A stretch of 64,000 nucleotides of DNA. Source: Oxytricha trifallax (lineage: Eukaryota; Ciliophora; Spirotrichea; Sporadotrichida; Oxytrichidae). Position 1 is the stretch's first letter, and every line of letters starts with the position of its first letter. Below the pieces are notes generated by a model, which was given only the letters and a program-made list of their open reading frames with translations, did not search any database and was not told the origin of the DNA. The position numbers and the translations under genes are program-made. Location of the stretch: positions 1 through 64,000 of the forward strand of contig ARYC01001449.1 in the NCBI GenBank assembly GCA_000711775.1. The letters are read 5' to 3'. This document shows positions 31,601-43,900 of this stretch, one piece after another.

Positions 31601-32545
31601 AAAATAAATATATAATAATATTTTTAATTATATAATATCTTATCTAACATTTATTATCAATATAAGATTCAAGTGACTGGCATAATGATAGGAGAAGCTG
31701 TGAAATATATCATGTCTATTCCTTCACATTTATTTAAAATATGTATGAGTTAATGAGAAAAAACTTAAAATAAACATTATATATTGTATTACTAAAGAAA
31801 AAATAGTTTATTTTTTTTAAAGATTTTAGCTTTAAGGAAAGAAAATTAACCTAAATGAGCTAACACCAGAAAAACTAACTTATCTAAAATATCAATGAAA
31901 TCAAGGTGCATTATTATAAAAGTATAATTAATTGAGTTCTTACCAATACTAAAAATAATTACAATATATAATTTCCATTCTCAATACCCAGTATTATTTA
32001 AAAACTAATTTAATTTTAGAGCATTTAAAATAATTATAGTTGTTTAATTAGATAAAGGCATCCTCTATATCTATGGAGAGAATTTAAATGGAAAATTTGA
32101 TGAATTTTACAAAAAAGTCTTAGATCTCATTAATATTAAATAAATAATTTTAATTTTACATTTCTGAAAAATATATATATAACTTATCATTCCCAAGAAT
32201 CAAAAGAGGAACTGAGAAATCTTACAAGAAAACATTATTAATATATTTAAGTTTATCTGCCAATTATTTCATTTGCTTAATTAATAAAAATCTCTAATTT
32301 ATAACAATAAATTTGATAAAATTTTTTAGTGAATCATTTAAATTAGTGAAATACAACGAATTGTATAAATTAATATATGCTGTTGATATGAATTCATATA
32401 TAATAAATTTTCTTCGTTATAAAATATAATTCATTTTAATAATATGATTGAATGATTCTCTCTCGATGAAAATTAAAAAACAAAAGTTAGAGAAGATTGA
32501 TAGAGTCGATTTCTATAATCTTCATAATATTAACTAATACTTCAC
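22589..32545 (+). CDS. Gene B: multi-MDS germline gene with paired-Cys N terminus
   Basis: Segments: 22589-22680, 23100-23225, 25683-25880, 28012-28245, 28930-29185, 30095-30241, 30274-30440, 31468-31605, 31668-31725, 32035-32145, 32190-32250 and possibly 32455-32545, which ends in TGA. All are on the plus strand, in order, open only in ciliate code, and (apart from the first and last) matched by gene A. The N terminus, MESLRSNNQPQSCLLCNVIF, resembles that of gene C (MESSHSNRVIEKCLSCGEIF), so A, B and C share an N-terminal module. The C-terminal 400 or so residues match nothing I know. IESs carry a 405-bp MITE (25971) and a 344-bp V1-like MITE (27640). One IES is only about 36 bp, with a candidate pointer ATAT. 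Confidence 0.78.
23100..23225 (+). CDS. Gene B segment 2: CxxC module
   Basis: It encodes DCSFYCISCKKDVALNQQF and SIENLLQEHQKMTLICRLCN. Two Cys pairs about 30 residues apart; gene C has QYFCISCGKSIELTQAF at the same place. Confidence 0.78.
24909..25156. repeat. Possible decayed palindromic MITE
   Basis: The ends GGAATACATTTGAA and TTCAAATGTATTTC face each other and resemble the termini of the 405-bp MITEs; similarity between the arms extends about 60 bp with gaps. The interior is not like the 405-bp family. Confidence 0.35.
25683..25880 (+). CDS. Gene B segment 3: coiled-coil-like
   Basis: It encodes QIKSLQEQLKRVLLFEING and EEVDINDFQSAINSIVNQRN with a Glu/Gln-rich end, matching gene A 9460-9660. 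Confidence 0.75.
25971..26375. mobile_element. 405-bp palindromic MITE, copy 1
   Basis: The termini GGAATACATTCGAAATTGGG and its inverse enclose two long complementary arms (about 170 bp each) and a short loop. TA lies on both sides (25969-25970, 26376-26377). A second copy of exactly 405 bp is at 36676-37080. No coding capacity. Confidence 0.88.
27125..27215. repeat. Short inverted repeat AGAGGCC/GGCCTCT
   Basis: CTAGAGGCC (about 27137) faces AAGGCCTCTA (about 27205) around a GC-richer spacer inside a gene B IES. No function is visible. Confidence 0.4.
27640..27983. mobile_element. 344-bp TA-flanked MITE with V1-like ends
   Basis: The ends AAACCCCATGATTCT and AGAATCATGGGGTTT are inverted copies, preceded and followed by TA (27638-27639, 27984-27985). 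V1 ends in AAACCCCAATGCTG with TA flanks, so this could be a non-autonomous relative. No ORF. Confidence 0.6.
28012..28245 (+). CDS. Gene B segment 4
   Basis: It encodes NFKVKFSFLCFQYLNDILL and MGWENVLDEIESYCWICD; it aligns with gene A 10160-10385. Confidence 0.76.
28930..29185 (+). CDS. Gene B segment 5
   Basis: It encodes KGYEQFLIKAFIENRCQFWN, IRINFISISDS and RISKYLYSEDSLYSEE; it aligns with gene A 11087-11335, several codons being TAA/TAG. Confidence 0.78.
30095..30241 (+). CDS. Gene B segment 6
   Basis: It encodes LFELCEERDFAKRSHIAVFL and a Gln/Tyr-rich end (YLQQIELYINIY). The last four bases, ATAT at 30238-30241, recur at 30274-30277 and form a candidate pointer that keeps the frame. 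Confidence 0.76.
30242..30277. other. Candidate minimal IES with pointer ATAT
   Basis: Removing this 36-bp stretch, one ATAT copy included, joins LYINIY to QDKQVDY in frame, as expected from gene A. It is pure AT-rich DNA. A slightly different pointer cannot be excluded. Confidence 0.5.
30274..30440 (+). CDS. Gene B segment 7
   Basis: It encodes YQDKQVDYRTHKQKIYVRAT and YDNFVQDVTQAIRSVQ, matching gene A 16690-16875. Confidence 0.78.
31468..31605 (+). CDS. Gene B segment 8
   Basis: It encodes FNVFVSETFRVVTKMDEITN and QICEYITIPDSIAMLIYQEH; gene A 17938-18065 is its counterpart. Confidence 0.75.
31668..31725 (+). CDS. Gene B segment 9
   Basis: It encodes IQVTGIMIGEAVKYIMSIP, paralogous to gene A 18135-18190. 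Confidence 0.7.
32035..32145 (+). CDS. Gene B segment 10
   Basis: It encodes LDKGILYIYGENLNGKFDEF and YKKVLDLINIK, paralogous to gene A 18480-18640. Confidence 0.72.
32190..32250 (+). CDS. Gene B segment 11
   Basis: It encodes HSQESKEELRNLTRKH, paralogous to gene A 18690-18775. Confidence 0.65.
32455..32545 (+). CDS. Possible last segment of gene B
   Basis: An open stretch encodes SMKIKKQKLEKIDRVDFYN and ends at TGA 32543-32545. It is GC-richer than its flanks. Gene A has no counterpart that I could find, so assignment rests on position only. Confidence 0.4.
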
Positions 32546-34818
32546 TTGATCTTCATTTCTTTTACAGTGTCTCTGCATAAAAGAAACTTCGATTTGGATA
32601 GATATTATATTATGCAATGAGCAAAGGCATACTTTGACAATAGAGTTAATAAAATATATTAAAGTATATCTTATAAAATTCAACCATCTTAGGTAGCTTA
32701 ATTATGCGATGAAATTTTCTTTAAAAAGTATCAATTATTTCTTATTCTCCCATTGAGGTATTCTCATAAAAAAAATTAATTTTTTTCTCACTAGACTACT
32801 CTGATTTAATAATTAAGCTCTTATTTTAATAATTTGTTTGATACTTATAGTGGATGGTAAGTATAAAATAATTAAATATGAGTATTAAATTTTGTAAAAA
32901 TAAATGAATGCACTTAATCTCATTGAAAAATTTCATATATTAACTTAAAATAAATATTTAGTTTCAATGTTAATCAAAGCATTATATTTATTTAATTTTT
33001 AATTAGAATATTTGTCAAAATATTTAAAGAACTAATAAATATATTTTTACTCGTCTCATGATATAAATCAAAATATTTGTGTTCTAACTATTATGAGTAA
33101 ATCCTTAATTCATTAAAGGGATTTTATAATTTTAATTAATATAATTGTAAATATTAAACATTAATCACTTTAAAATATATATAGTTAACTTAACATTTAT
33201 TAATTACAAATAAAAAAGTCATTTCTTTTATAGAAATGGAAATTAATAATTTTTGTTTAATAAATCTTAATGGTATCTATATGTTATTTTTGAATTAAAA
33301 ATGAGAAGCATCAAGAAAATGAAAAGTGAATAAATTTGGTTCCCCGAGTAACCTAAAATGGGTAAAGTATGTATTATTGAATGAAAACTAAGAATTTATA
33401 TAATAATTATACTTCCTATGATTCAATGTATGAAAGTGAAGCTTATGTTTGTTAGTTCATATATTCATAAATTTAAAATATTATAAATTATAAGCAGCTA
33501 AATAAAATGAAAAGATATTATAATTAAATGAATTTGAAGTAAACTGAGAAATAATATTATTTTCCTCACTAAGCTACCCACAATGAGAATGATTAAAAGC
33601 AATTATTCATGTTTATAAAGTTCAAATTTGAATACTTCATTAATTTTACAAATTATTTAAATTTGGCAAGACTTTTTCTAATTTTTTTTATCTTTATTTT
33701 TTATGTTTAACTATACAGAACAAAAATTTAATTACCTGTATTTACTGAATCTAAATCAATGGAGGAGAGTTTGATAGAATATTTGAAATATTCATAAAAT
33801 TTTATATTAAAATATTTGGTAAAGTTCAAGCCATTATAGTTTTAGTTACCTAAATTTACTCATCAAAAATACATCCTACCATCTTATTTAAGAATATCTT
33901 TTAATTAATTATGTTTATATTATAATAGAACAGGAGGCCATAAACCCAACACATAATTATTTTATACAATTCGTTAAATTCTACAATTTTAACTGAATAT
34001 ATTACAATAATGATTATCAAATTCAATAATAAACTTACCTCTTTATCATTACAATCGCAAAAGCTTAAATTGACTTACATTTTGCTAACATTTTCAATTT
34101 TTTTAAAACTTTTTCAATCATTTACTATCGATCATAAATTTTTGAAAAAATATAAATTATCAAGGATAAATACATAACTTCATGAATTCTAATTTAGCAC
34201 AAACAAGAGAATGATATAGACTCAGAATAAAAGGACTACATTACATAAACTAAAGTAAGTACAGTTTATTAATTTTAAAAATGCGATTTTTTTATTTTTC
34301 TATCATTTTAGCTTAAAAATCAAATATTTCAATCGTTTTTAGATTAAAAAAGCACAATCTGCGCTTTAATAATTACAATTCATTGTTTGAAATTAGGAAT
34401 ATTCGTAAAATACTTAAGAAATTTTATAATTAAAGTATTCGTTTAATCTCAGAGTTGACAACAAACATTTTTTATCATAAAAATGTATTTTATATATAAA
34501 ACTAACATTAAAAACTAAGTTTTATTTAATAATGCCATATATTACAAAAGTCTTTAAGTATTTCATTTTTCAGTCTATAATAAAACATAATATTAAATTT
34601 TATTTTAAAGTCAGTTTTGAATTTAAAAAATATTAATTACCACTATTTTTTTTAATTTTTGATAAATAGTATATTGACACTTAATTGAGATAAAAAATAT
34701 ATGATGAAATATCTATATTTTTTCAAATAAAATATTAAATCATATCAAGAAATAATTTTAACATTTAGAAATATAAATATAACTTTATTCATTGAATTAT
34801 TTTTCCTGCTTTTTTCTT
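32546..34818. other. Spacer between the 3' ends of genes B and C, with a decayed A/B-like block
   Basis: Mostly AT-rich. At 33740-33940 a stretch reads INGGEFDRIFEIFIKFYIK and further open sequence, resembling the segment-10 region of gene B (LNGKFDEFYKKVL). It may be the relic of a third A/B copy. A stretch at 32565-32750 is open (with Cys) but has no match. Nothing else seen. Confidence 0.4.
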
Positions 34819-34912
34819 TCATTCTGAATCTTCATTAATTATCTCACCATTTTCCCAAGTGTCATATGATATGTTTCCTCTAAAAGGGTAGAAGTAATTT
34901 AATATCTATTTA
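34819..34912 (-). CDS. Gene C segment 9: C terminus
   Basis: It encodes PFRGNISYDTWENGEIINED, ending SE and TGA at 34819-34821. The last, partial MORN unit is visible. Confidence 0.78.
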
Positions 34913-37900
34913 AAATTGGAAAATTGTTTGTACTTTATTATTAATAATTTATCATTTAAGTTATTTAGTAATTGATATCTTTACAAATTAAAAGGGGCTA
35001 AATAATTAAATATTAATTACACCCATATTTCCATCTTTATCAGTAGATTTACCATATCCATGTTATTTGTCGTTTTTCCACTGACCTTCATACTTTCTCC
35101 CATCTGCCCAGGTGTACATTCCATAATTTTCAAATTCATCTTCAATAACAAAAATTTAATGCGAATTCAGATTTAATATTGTTAACAGTTATTTAAATTA
35201 AATGGTATTAATAAATAATATAATTATCTTTAACTTGTAGATTTCAATGAAAAAACTTATTTTTTTTAAATAATTGACAGAAAATAAATTTTACGACAAA
35301 AATCTTAATTTGCTTTAACTTTAGATTGATAATTAAGTCTGAAGATGGTTAAATAATAATAAATAAATCGGATGATTTTATATTTATGATTAAAGAAAAT
35401 ATAAAATAAAAAAATATAAAATATATTCAAATCATCCAAAATAATTCAATAAAATTTACTGCGAATATATCATAATAATTTAAATAGTACTTAGTAAACT
35501 AAATTTATTCAGTAAAAGGCATTGAATAATTAGTTTCATATAAAAATCATGAAACCTACTTTTATAATTTTATTACTGAGATTAATTCTATTATGACGAA
35601 ATTTATGTTTAAAAACAATTCATAAAAAATAACGTAAAGATTTTAAATAATTCTTTTTAAATAAACTCCCCTTCATATATATCACCATTCACCTGAGTAA
35701 AAACTTAGGCGGAATTTATTTAAATTTAAGAATTATAATAATTCATAGAAATTAATAAACTTCAATAAAATTAGTAGTTTACAATGATTATTTATTAATA
35801 AATATAATCTTAAAAAATAAATTCAAATTAAGTGGATTATTTATTTTCCCCTTGTTTGGTTCATTAAATAAGCATTTGACTTGCTGTATAATCAGTAATA
35901 AGAATTTTAATGGCCAATATTATTTGAAATTAATATATTATTCGATATTTTTTAAATAAATCGAAGAAGTATGCATTCAATAAGAACAAAAAAAGAATAA
36001 ATTTATAAGGACAAATATTGCATATAAAAGTAAAAAACTTAAAAACATAAACTTATTAAACATAAAAATAAAAATAATTGAACAATTTTATGAATTTATT
36101 GTTAAACCTTATGCATTATAATATAAATGAAAAAAATACTAAAGAAAAAATAATATAAAAATGAAAAAAAACGAAGAAAAATACAATAACAAAAATATTA
36201 CGCTAGATGATTAGGATTTAAATATATATAATTATTAATTTATCTGTGATTATGTATAAACAAATAATATATATATAAAAGATTAACTTCATCCAGCATT
36301 TGAATTAAGAGGGGAATCACAAACAAAACTATCATATAAGTTAAGCAGTTTTCATTTTTATTGATAAAGAATAAATATTATATTATATTTTTATATTTGT
36401 TTTTTTTGTAACTATAAAGAATAAATTTTCTATAAATTCGACTTAACTCCTTTTCCGTGTATCATACCATTTAACCAGTCACCTTTATATATTCTTCCAT
36501 CATTCCATTGGTACACACCATATCCATTTTATTTTTATATTTATTTATAAAAATTAAATTCAAATTTAACCTTTTAATTAATTACAAAATATGCATTTAT
36601 TTATTTATTTATATAGTCAGAATAAAACTCTCAAGAAAATATTTCACCATTTTAAAGCTATAATTTAAAAATTTAGGAATATATTCGAAATTGGGAAAAT
36701 ATAATTAATTAAATTTATAATAAATCAAAATAGTGGCAGTTAAAGTTGGCCAATTTGAACAATCTTGGGCTTATTCGATAGAGAATATAAAATTAGCTAG
36801 ACTTTATTATTGGCGGTACTATTTTATCGTATCCCTAGGGCGAGATAACTTCAGTTTAATTAAAAACCTATAAATTAATTAAATTATATCCTCAAATTAA
36901 AATGAAGTTATCTCGCCCTAGGGATACGATAAAATAGTACCACCAATAATAAAGTCTAGCTTATTTTATATTCTCTATCGAATAAGCCCAAGATTGTTCA
37001 AATTGGCCAACTTTAACTGCCACTATTTTGATTTATTATAAATTTAATTAATTATATTTTCCCAATTTCGAATGTATTCCTACAATAACATATATTTACT
37101 CATTCATAAATGACTTAAGTTAAGTATTTTTAAATTAAATTCAGTTTTTCAATATCGTTGTCTTCTTTAGTTAGTAGTTTGATTAAAATTTAATTAATGG
37201 TATTTGTTTTAAGTTCTTATTTTATATGTACTGATACGGGAAATTCTTTTCATTCCCTCCTTAGATTATCTAAAACTACTATCTTGGATAGAGAGCCAAT
37301 CACTTTATCAGTGAAGCCCTTAAATTATCGCATAGAAATATATTTTTCACATCTGGCCTGATTTTTTTGTTATCCATTAGTCAATCCTGTTTAAAGAAGG
37401 TTATCCATTTTGCATTAATATATCGACTACTAACCTCATAAACAAACTCTTGTAGTTTTAACTCTTATTATTTTGGGTCCAGCTCCTTCTTACTTTAATA
37501 GTTTAATTAGACCATAGTTTCATCTATCTAGAACCTTTTCATCTTATAATTTTTATTCTATAGAGATATAACCTTTGTCTTCTTTAATGTATTTAATCAT
37601 ATGTCTCTTACAGTTAAAGAATTACTAAGAAACCTCGATGCATACCACACATTCCAAGTTTTTGCAATATGTATTATTATACTCTTTAGAAGTTTTTAAA
37701 TAATTTGCGTAAAGGATTTTTTCGAATAATTTGCTCTAGTCTATTAAATTGCATAAGGTGTTTTTGCAATAAGGACAAATGAATTATTTTTCTTCTAAAT
37801 ATTCTAATATTGAATATTTGATTGACTCGTTGTTTTGTATCTCATTTTTGTCTGTTGAGAAGCTCCTTCATTTTTACTAGTTTATATTGATAATATTGGA

Positions 37901-40900
37901 TATAATATGTGCAATTTTAGGCTTTATGAGTAGATTATTTTTCAAAAATTTAAATATTCAGTAGTTCTTAAATTGTATTAAACTTCGCGGAGAACAAAAA
38001 AATCAGAGTTTATACTTATTTGTAGGTTAGAAGTAATTTTAAACTATAAATGGTTAGTTTTACTGCGAAAAGATGATTTAATGTATTTACCTTGTTTACT
38101 AACCTGACCCTCAAAATGAGTAATAGGTTAGTATTCAATAGTCCATACCTTATATTACAATAAGTTCTCCTTTTCCTTAAATAAAGAGTAATAAGCAACA
38201 GCATATAAACCTTTTACTCTTAAGTTTAGCTATTCTTCAATAAGTTTTCTGTATGATGCTATTTCCAATTGCTACCAAAAGACTGCCTAAAAATTTAATA
38301 TAAGTGAGATCATAAAATATTGTGCATGTCTGAGATGTCGCACCAGAAGTCGAGAGCTTTTTGTAGGCCTTGAGTATAACATATTATCTAGCAGCATGAT
38401 GATATACTCACCGATCAATCTGATGCTTACTTTCACTGATATGAATGAGATTTTTTAAAGTACTTATATATATATATATATATTAATTAATAAACTATCA
38501 AATTAATATTAATCTCATTTATTCGCCACATTAAGATAGCAGTTTAGCTTCGCTAAAAGAATTAATAACATTTTTTGCACTCATTTGGATTTAATTACTA
38601 ATTACGAAATATTATCCTTTATTTTTTATTTATTTACAACTAACTTCCTCTAAATTTGCACCTTTATGGGGTGAAATAAGTATTATATATAAAAAACAAT
38701 AAAAAAACATAGATTCCCTATTAGAGAACAATTTAGTGTAAAGTCCCTGGACTTTACTTTCTTTGAGTAAATTACTAATACTATATTGTACTATTCTTGA
38801 AGATTATTGTATGTTGATGATTGATTAATTTTATCAATTTAAGTTAACCTTATTATGGACGTAGTTATTCATAAATTGGTTTGTTCTAGATAAAGTTTGA
38901 TCTAATTTTTTTCTGAAAATTCTAAATGTTAAAATTTACAGAACTGTAACTATTGTGTCAACCATAATAATATAGAGATCTACTTTAAAATGACAGTTAT
39001 AAAATTAATGAGATATAGCTCAACTTTACCTATTTCCCATTCAAAATTTAAACTAATTTCTAACGAAATTCTATCGATTTCAAGCAGCTTGAGAAGTTAT
39101 GTTTTTATTCAGATGTTTTCAACTGTATTAAAATTCATATTCTTTCTGGTGTAAATCTGAAAAATGACTGAAATATTTGAAGAATGATATAGCTAGAAAT
39201 TAATTACCTCAAAAATAAATATTTCGGAGCTTCGATTTGATCATGTAAAATTACTTCTTGCTTAAGTCATCAGGCTAAATTCTTTAAGTCAGGTTTTTAG
39301 GTTGGATTATTAACATTAAATTCTCGAGAAGACCTCCAATGATCTGCTGACTTTATGATTGCATTCAATTAAAATAGTAAATTGTTCTAGTAAATTTCAT
39401 TAATTTTATGAATATCGAACTTGATGTGCCTTAGTATTTTAATCCATTCCTTTCAATTTTATTGATAGCTCCCTCAAAGTAAGTTAAAATTTGTACTTTA
39501 AAATTTCCTTTTATAATGAGGCATTTACAACATTTTATTAATTTATATATTTCATACATACGCGCAGCACAGTAAATTGGGGTTTATAAATTTATACAAA
39601 ATTAAAATGTTTATTTATGATTCTAATTCTTAATAAAGAATTCAGACTCTTTCTCAAGATTGTAATCAAAATGCTGAAATAATTAAAAATTCTTATGAAA
39701 TTTATAATTAATTTTTTTTTTATATTATAAAACTAAGATTAATCCTTCAATTAATAGTAGTTAAAGCATTAATTTGTTTATTTTAATATTCATTTATATT
39801 CTAAATTGTTTTATGGGATTTATCTAACTTAATAATATTTCAATATTAACTTTATATTAATTCAACATGTAAAAAATTTATCTTTCTATGAATCAGTAAT
39901 TATGTTACCAATTAAATTTAAAATTTTTAATTCAATTAACTAAATTATTAAACTAATTATGCTTAAGATATTTATTAATGATTAATTATATTTAAAATAA
40001 ATTTTATTTAAAATTTATTAAAATACTTTTTATCCATGATATTTCCCATCAACCAAACAACCCTAATAATTTTCTCCTGAAGTCAAGTAATATGTGCCAT
40101 AACCATGAATTTTATCATTAACGAATTATCCTTCATATACATCTCCTTTAGAATAACCACAAATAAAATTTAAATTGATTTCTACTGATTATAAATTAAT
40201 TGAAAATAGTCTCCATAATTAAATTTGTGAGAAAATGTTAACAAATTGACGTTAATTAATGTATTAATCTTTATTTCGTGTTTAATTTATCTTTGCTCAC
40301 CTTAATTTCTCTAGATTAAGATTCGTACTTAGAATAATATTAATTTAATTTTGTACAGTTCAAACTATATATTTGGATACTGTCTGAACTTTTAATTTTA
40401 CAATAAATATTATAAAGCAAAAATCTTAAGAATTCTTTACATAGTAAATTAGTTGAGCAATAAAATTTTTCAGCAAAAAAGTGAAGTTTTTGCTTTTATT
40501 AATATAGGCTCTTAAAATAACATTCGGAGAATCATTTTTTTAGTTCTCTTTTTGGAATTTGAATAAATTTATTATAAGAGTGCATTTTATATAGAATTTA
40601 TAGACGTCTAATTAAATTTCAATTATGCGGAAATATTAAAACAAAAGAGCTATATGATTTAAAAATTAAAAAAAAAAAACTATAAAATTGAATATACTTT
40701 ATTTCAAATGTTACTAATTCTTCTGTTATTTAGCCTTAAATTAATGTAAATTTCACTAATTATTTTGATCAAAAATAATAATTTGACTATTATAATTTTT
40801 AGTTTTTTAATAGATCTCTATTTAATAATAAAATTATAAATATTCCCCTTCCATTTCTCTTTTTATCTTTCCATTATCCGCTATAAATGGAGCCATCACT

Positions 40901-43900
40901 CCAAATATGAATACCGCTACCTTCGATTTAATTAGTTTAAATGTTCCACTCTCCCAAGTATGCATTACCATTACTAAAAGTGTGCGCATTCCTTATTTCT
41001 CTGTTATGGGAATAATCTGTTTATGGTAGTTACTTGACTCTATCAAATTTTTTCATTTTAAATTTCAACAATAATATATTGATTTATACTTATAATCATC
41101 AAATTAAAATATTTTTTATATATGTGCTATATAATAGTATTAAAGTTGCCTTTACTTATAAATTAATTTGATGTTATATGACATAAATAAAAATAAATAA
41201 TTTGTTATATTAAATTATACTATTATATAATATTCTTACTCATTTTATCTAGAACCTTCTTGTTTTTGATCCTTGCGAAGAATTTGATAAATATATATAA
41301 AAGCTATAAGTTGATGTAATCTTTCTTCTTGATGATTGAATCATTCTTAATATTATGCAAATTGTATAAAGTACAATTCAAAAAATTTAGTTATAAAATT
41401 AGAATAATTGCTGTTTGTGATTTTGATATTATGTAACAAATAATACAGATTAAATAATACATATTATGATAAATATGATAAATTATTAGATTAAACGCCA
41501 TTTTATAAATTCAATATTTCTTATTTAATTTAAAATTTTTTTTTATTTTTTATAAAAAATGTACTCATATTTTTAATTGTAAATTATTAAGTATTCTCTT
41601 AACTAAAAAAGAATCTATATAGCATTTTAAAATTATAATCATAATTATATAATTATTGAGACACTTCATCATAAGAAAATAATTTTGGAAATTTGAGATT
41701 AGATTATTAATTTAATAATTAGTACAAATAGAAATGCTAATTTTAGAATAGTCATTGCATAAATACACTGTTGATATTTATTTCTTTATCATTTATATTT
41801 TATTTATAAATTATATATTATTATTGCTATCATTTTGAATTTATCAATACCATATTTAATGATATTTGTTAAATACTTGATATTTACTTATATTTTAATA
41901 TTTTTTATAATTAACTAAATTTAAAAAAAAATAGATACCATTATTAGTAACACGAGATTCTGAAGAAATTCTAGAATTTTCTTGAATAGATACAGACTTT
42001 AATATGTTTTAGAACTCATTGAAATCAACTTCTTGAGCTTGATTTTCATAAATAGACAGTTTGTTAAGATCTGCATTAAGTCTTTCAATCTCTTCTCTAA
42101 TCCGCTCTGATTTGCTTTTCACTTCACTTTCAACTTGATTTTGACTTAATATCTATTAAATAAGAAAAAATTAATTTTATATCTCTACAAAGTCATTATG
42201 TTATTTATGCTTTTCTTCCACGCAATATTATTAAATTAGATAATTTTTATAATGCTATTATTTTGACAAATAATTTTCAAAATAAAAGAATTTTATTTAA
42301 TTTTTAAAAAAATCTGTTATTAAAATAAATAGATTCAGTCATAAATTATTATTAATAATATTTTTTAGAATTATTATTTAAAAAATAAATTTTGCAATAT
42401 ATGCATGCGTATGTTAATAATTTTATATTAAGACTTATATTGATTTTAAGTAAGTAATATTTATAAAAAAATATAATTTAATTTCAATTAAATTTTAATA
42501 AATTAAAATATGTATCACATCGATGACAAAATTGGTTAGCATTAAAAATTGAAATATTTAATTAAATTAATTTAAATATAATAGTTAGTTAGTTACGTAT
42601 ATAGAAAACAATAATTTAGGAAAAACTATTTGTTAATTTGAAACTAATATCAGATAATTCATTTCTTGATTGTATGATTATTACTTCCCTACTCCACTAA
42701 ATAGGCTATAAAATTTGACAAGACTATTGTCACCCAATCATTCTAAATATTTTGATATATTTATATATAGTAATTAATATTTAGAGGTGTTCAAATGTAG
42801 ATGTTATTTTTAAAATAAATTAGATACTTAACTCTTACTTCCTAGTTTTTAATGGAAAAAAATATCAGAGATCCTTGGTTATACAACAGCCGTGAAATTA
42901 AAATAGGTGTTCGATCATTTGTATTAATCGTCCTAAAATAAAATTCATATAATTATAAATTAACGTTAATTTAGAGATAACATGAAATTTAAAGAAATAA
43001 TAAATTTTAGGAATTATATTTTAGTTTTTTATTCTATCCTTGATGAAGATAATAGAAATTTATAATTATAGTAAATTATCACTTTTTAGAAGTTTGCAAG
43101 TCACATATAGTTTATGTTCTTGATCAATAAAGTTTCTCAAGTTTTCTTTGAATGCTTAGGTTAATTCAATAGATTTGCCACAGCTTATGCAAAAATACTG
43201 ATTATCTTAAATTAATAATAAATCTTGAGGAGACACAAGAGACATGCATTTTAAGCAATAAATAAAACTAGAATATTAAAATTAATCATTGATATTTTTT
43301 TAGGTGTAAATCATGAAAACAACAATAATTGAAAATAATATTTTGAGAAATCATAACTTTTATTCTTGATACTTAAGTAAAGCTACCTTATTTTAAAAAT
43401 TAATATATATTATTAAACATAATTTTTTCAATCATGCATTTTTTACATTTAACCTACCTATCTATATTTACTTTATTTTAAAGTTCTATTTTGATATTTT
43501 TAGTTAGCTAGTAAATCATTTAGGTAAGTTACTATTTGATATTATATTGCAACAAAATTAAATATTTATTCTTATTGTATATATATTATTTAAGTTATAA
43601 TAAGAATAAAATTTGTAATAGTATAAAATAAGATAGTGATTTATATAAGCAATGAATAAAAAATAATTTTTTGCATCTTCAGACAAGTATCAAAATTAAA
43701 GATTTAATTAAAATATTTAATTTCACTTTATAATCCAAAACTAACAACTACCTATGCCAAATTAAGATAAAGCAATTTATCTTAAAATATCTTGTTAGAT
43801 TCAGATTCTAAGAAGTTAATAACTAATATTATATAGTTTAAAAATAGCCAGGTATAATAATTATTATTCCTCAAAAAATATTAACAGTAAACTTAAAGTT

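Noticed and set aside
38740-38765. Near-palindrome GTAAAGTCC/GGACTTTAC
   Set aside because: Too short and isolated to support a terminator or element end.
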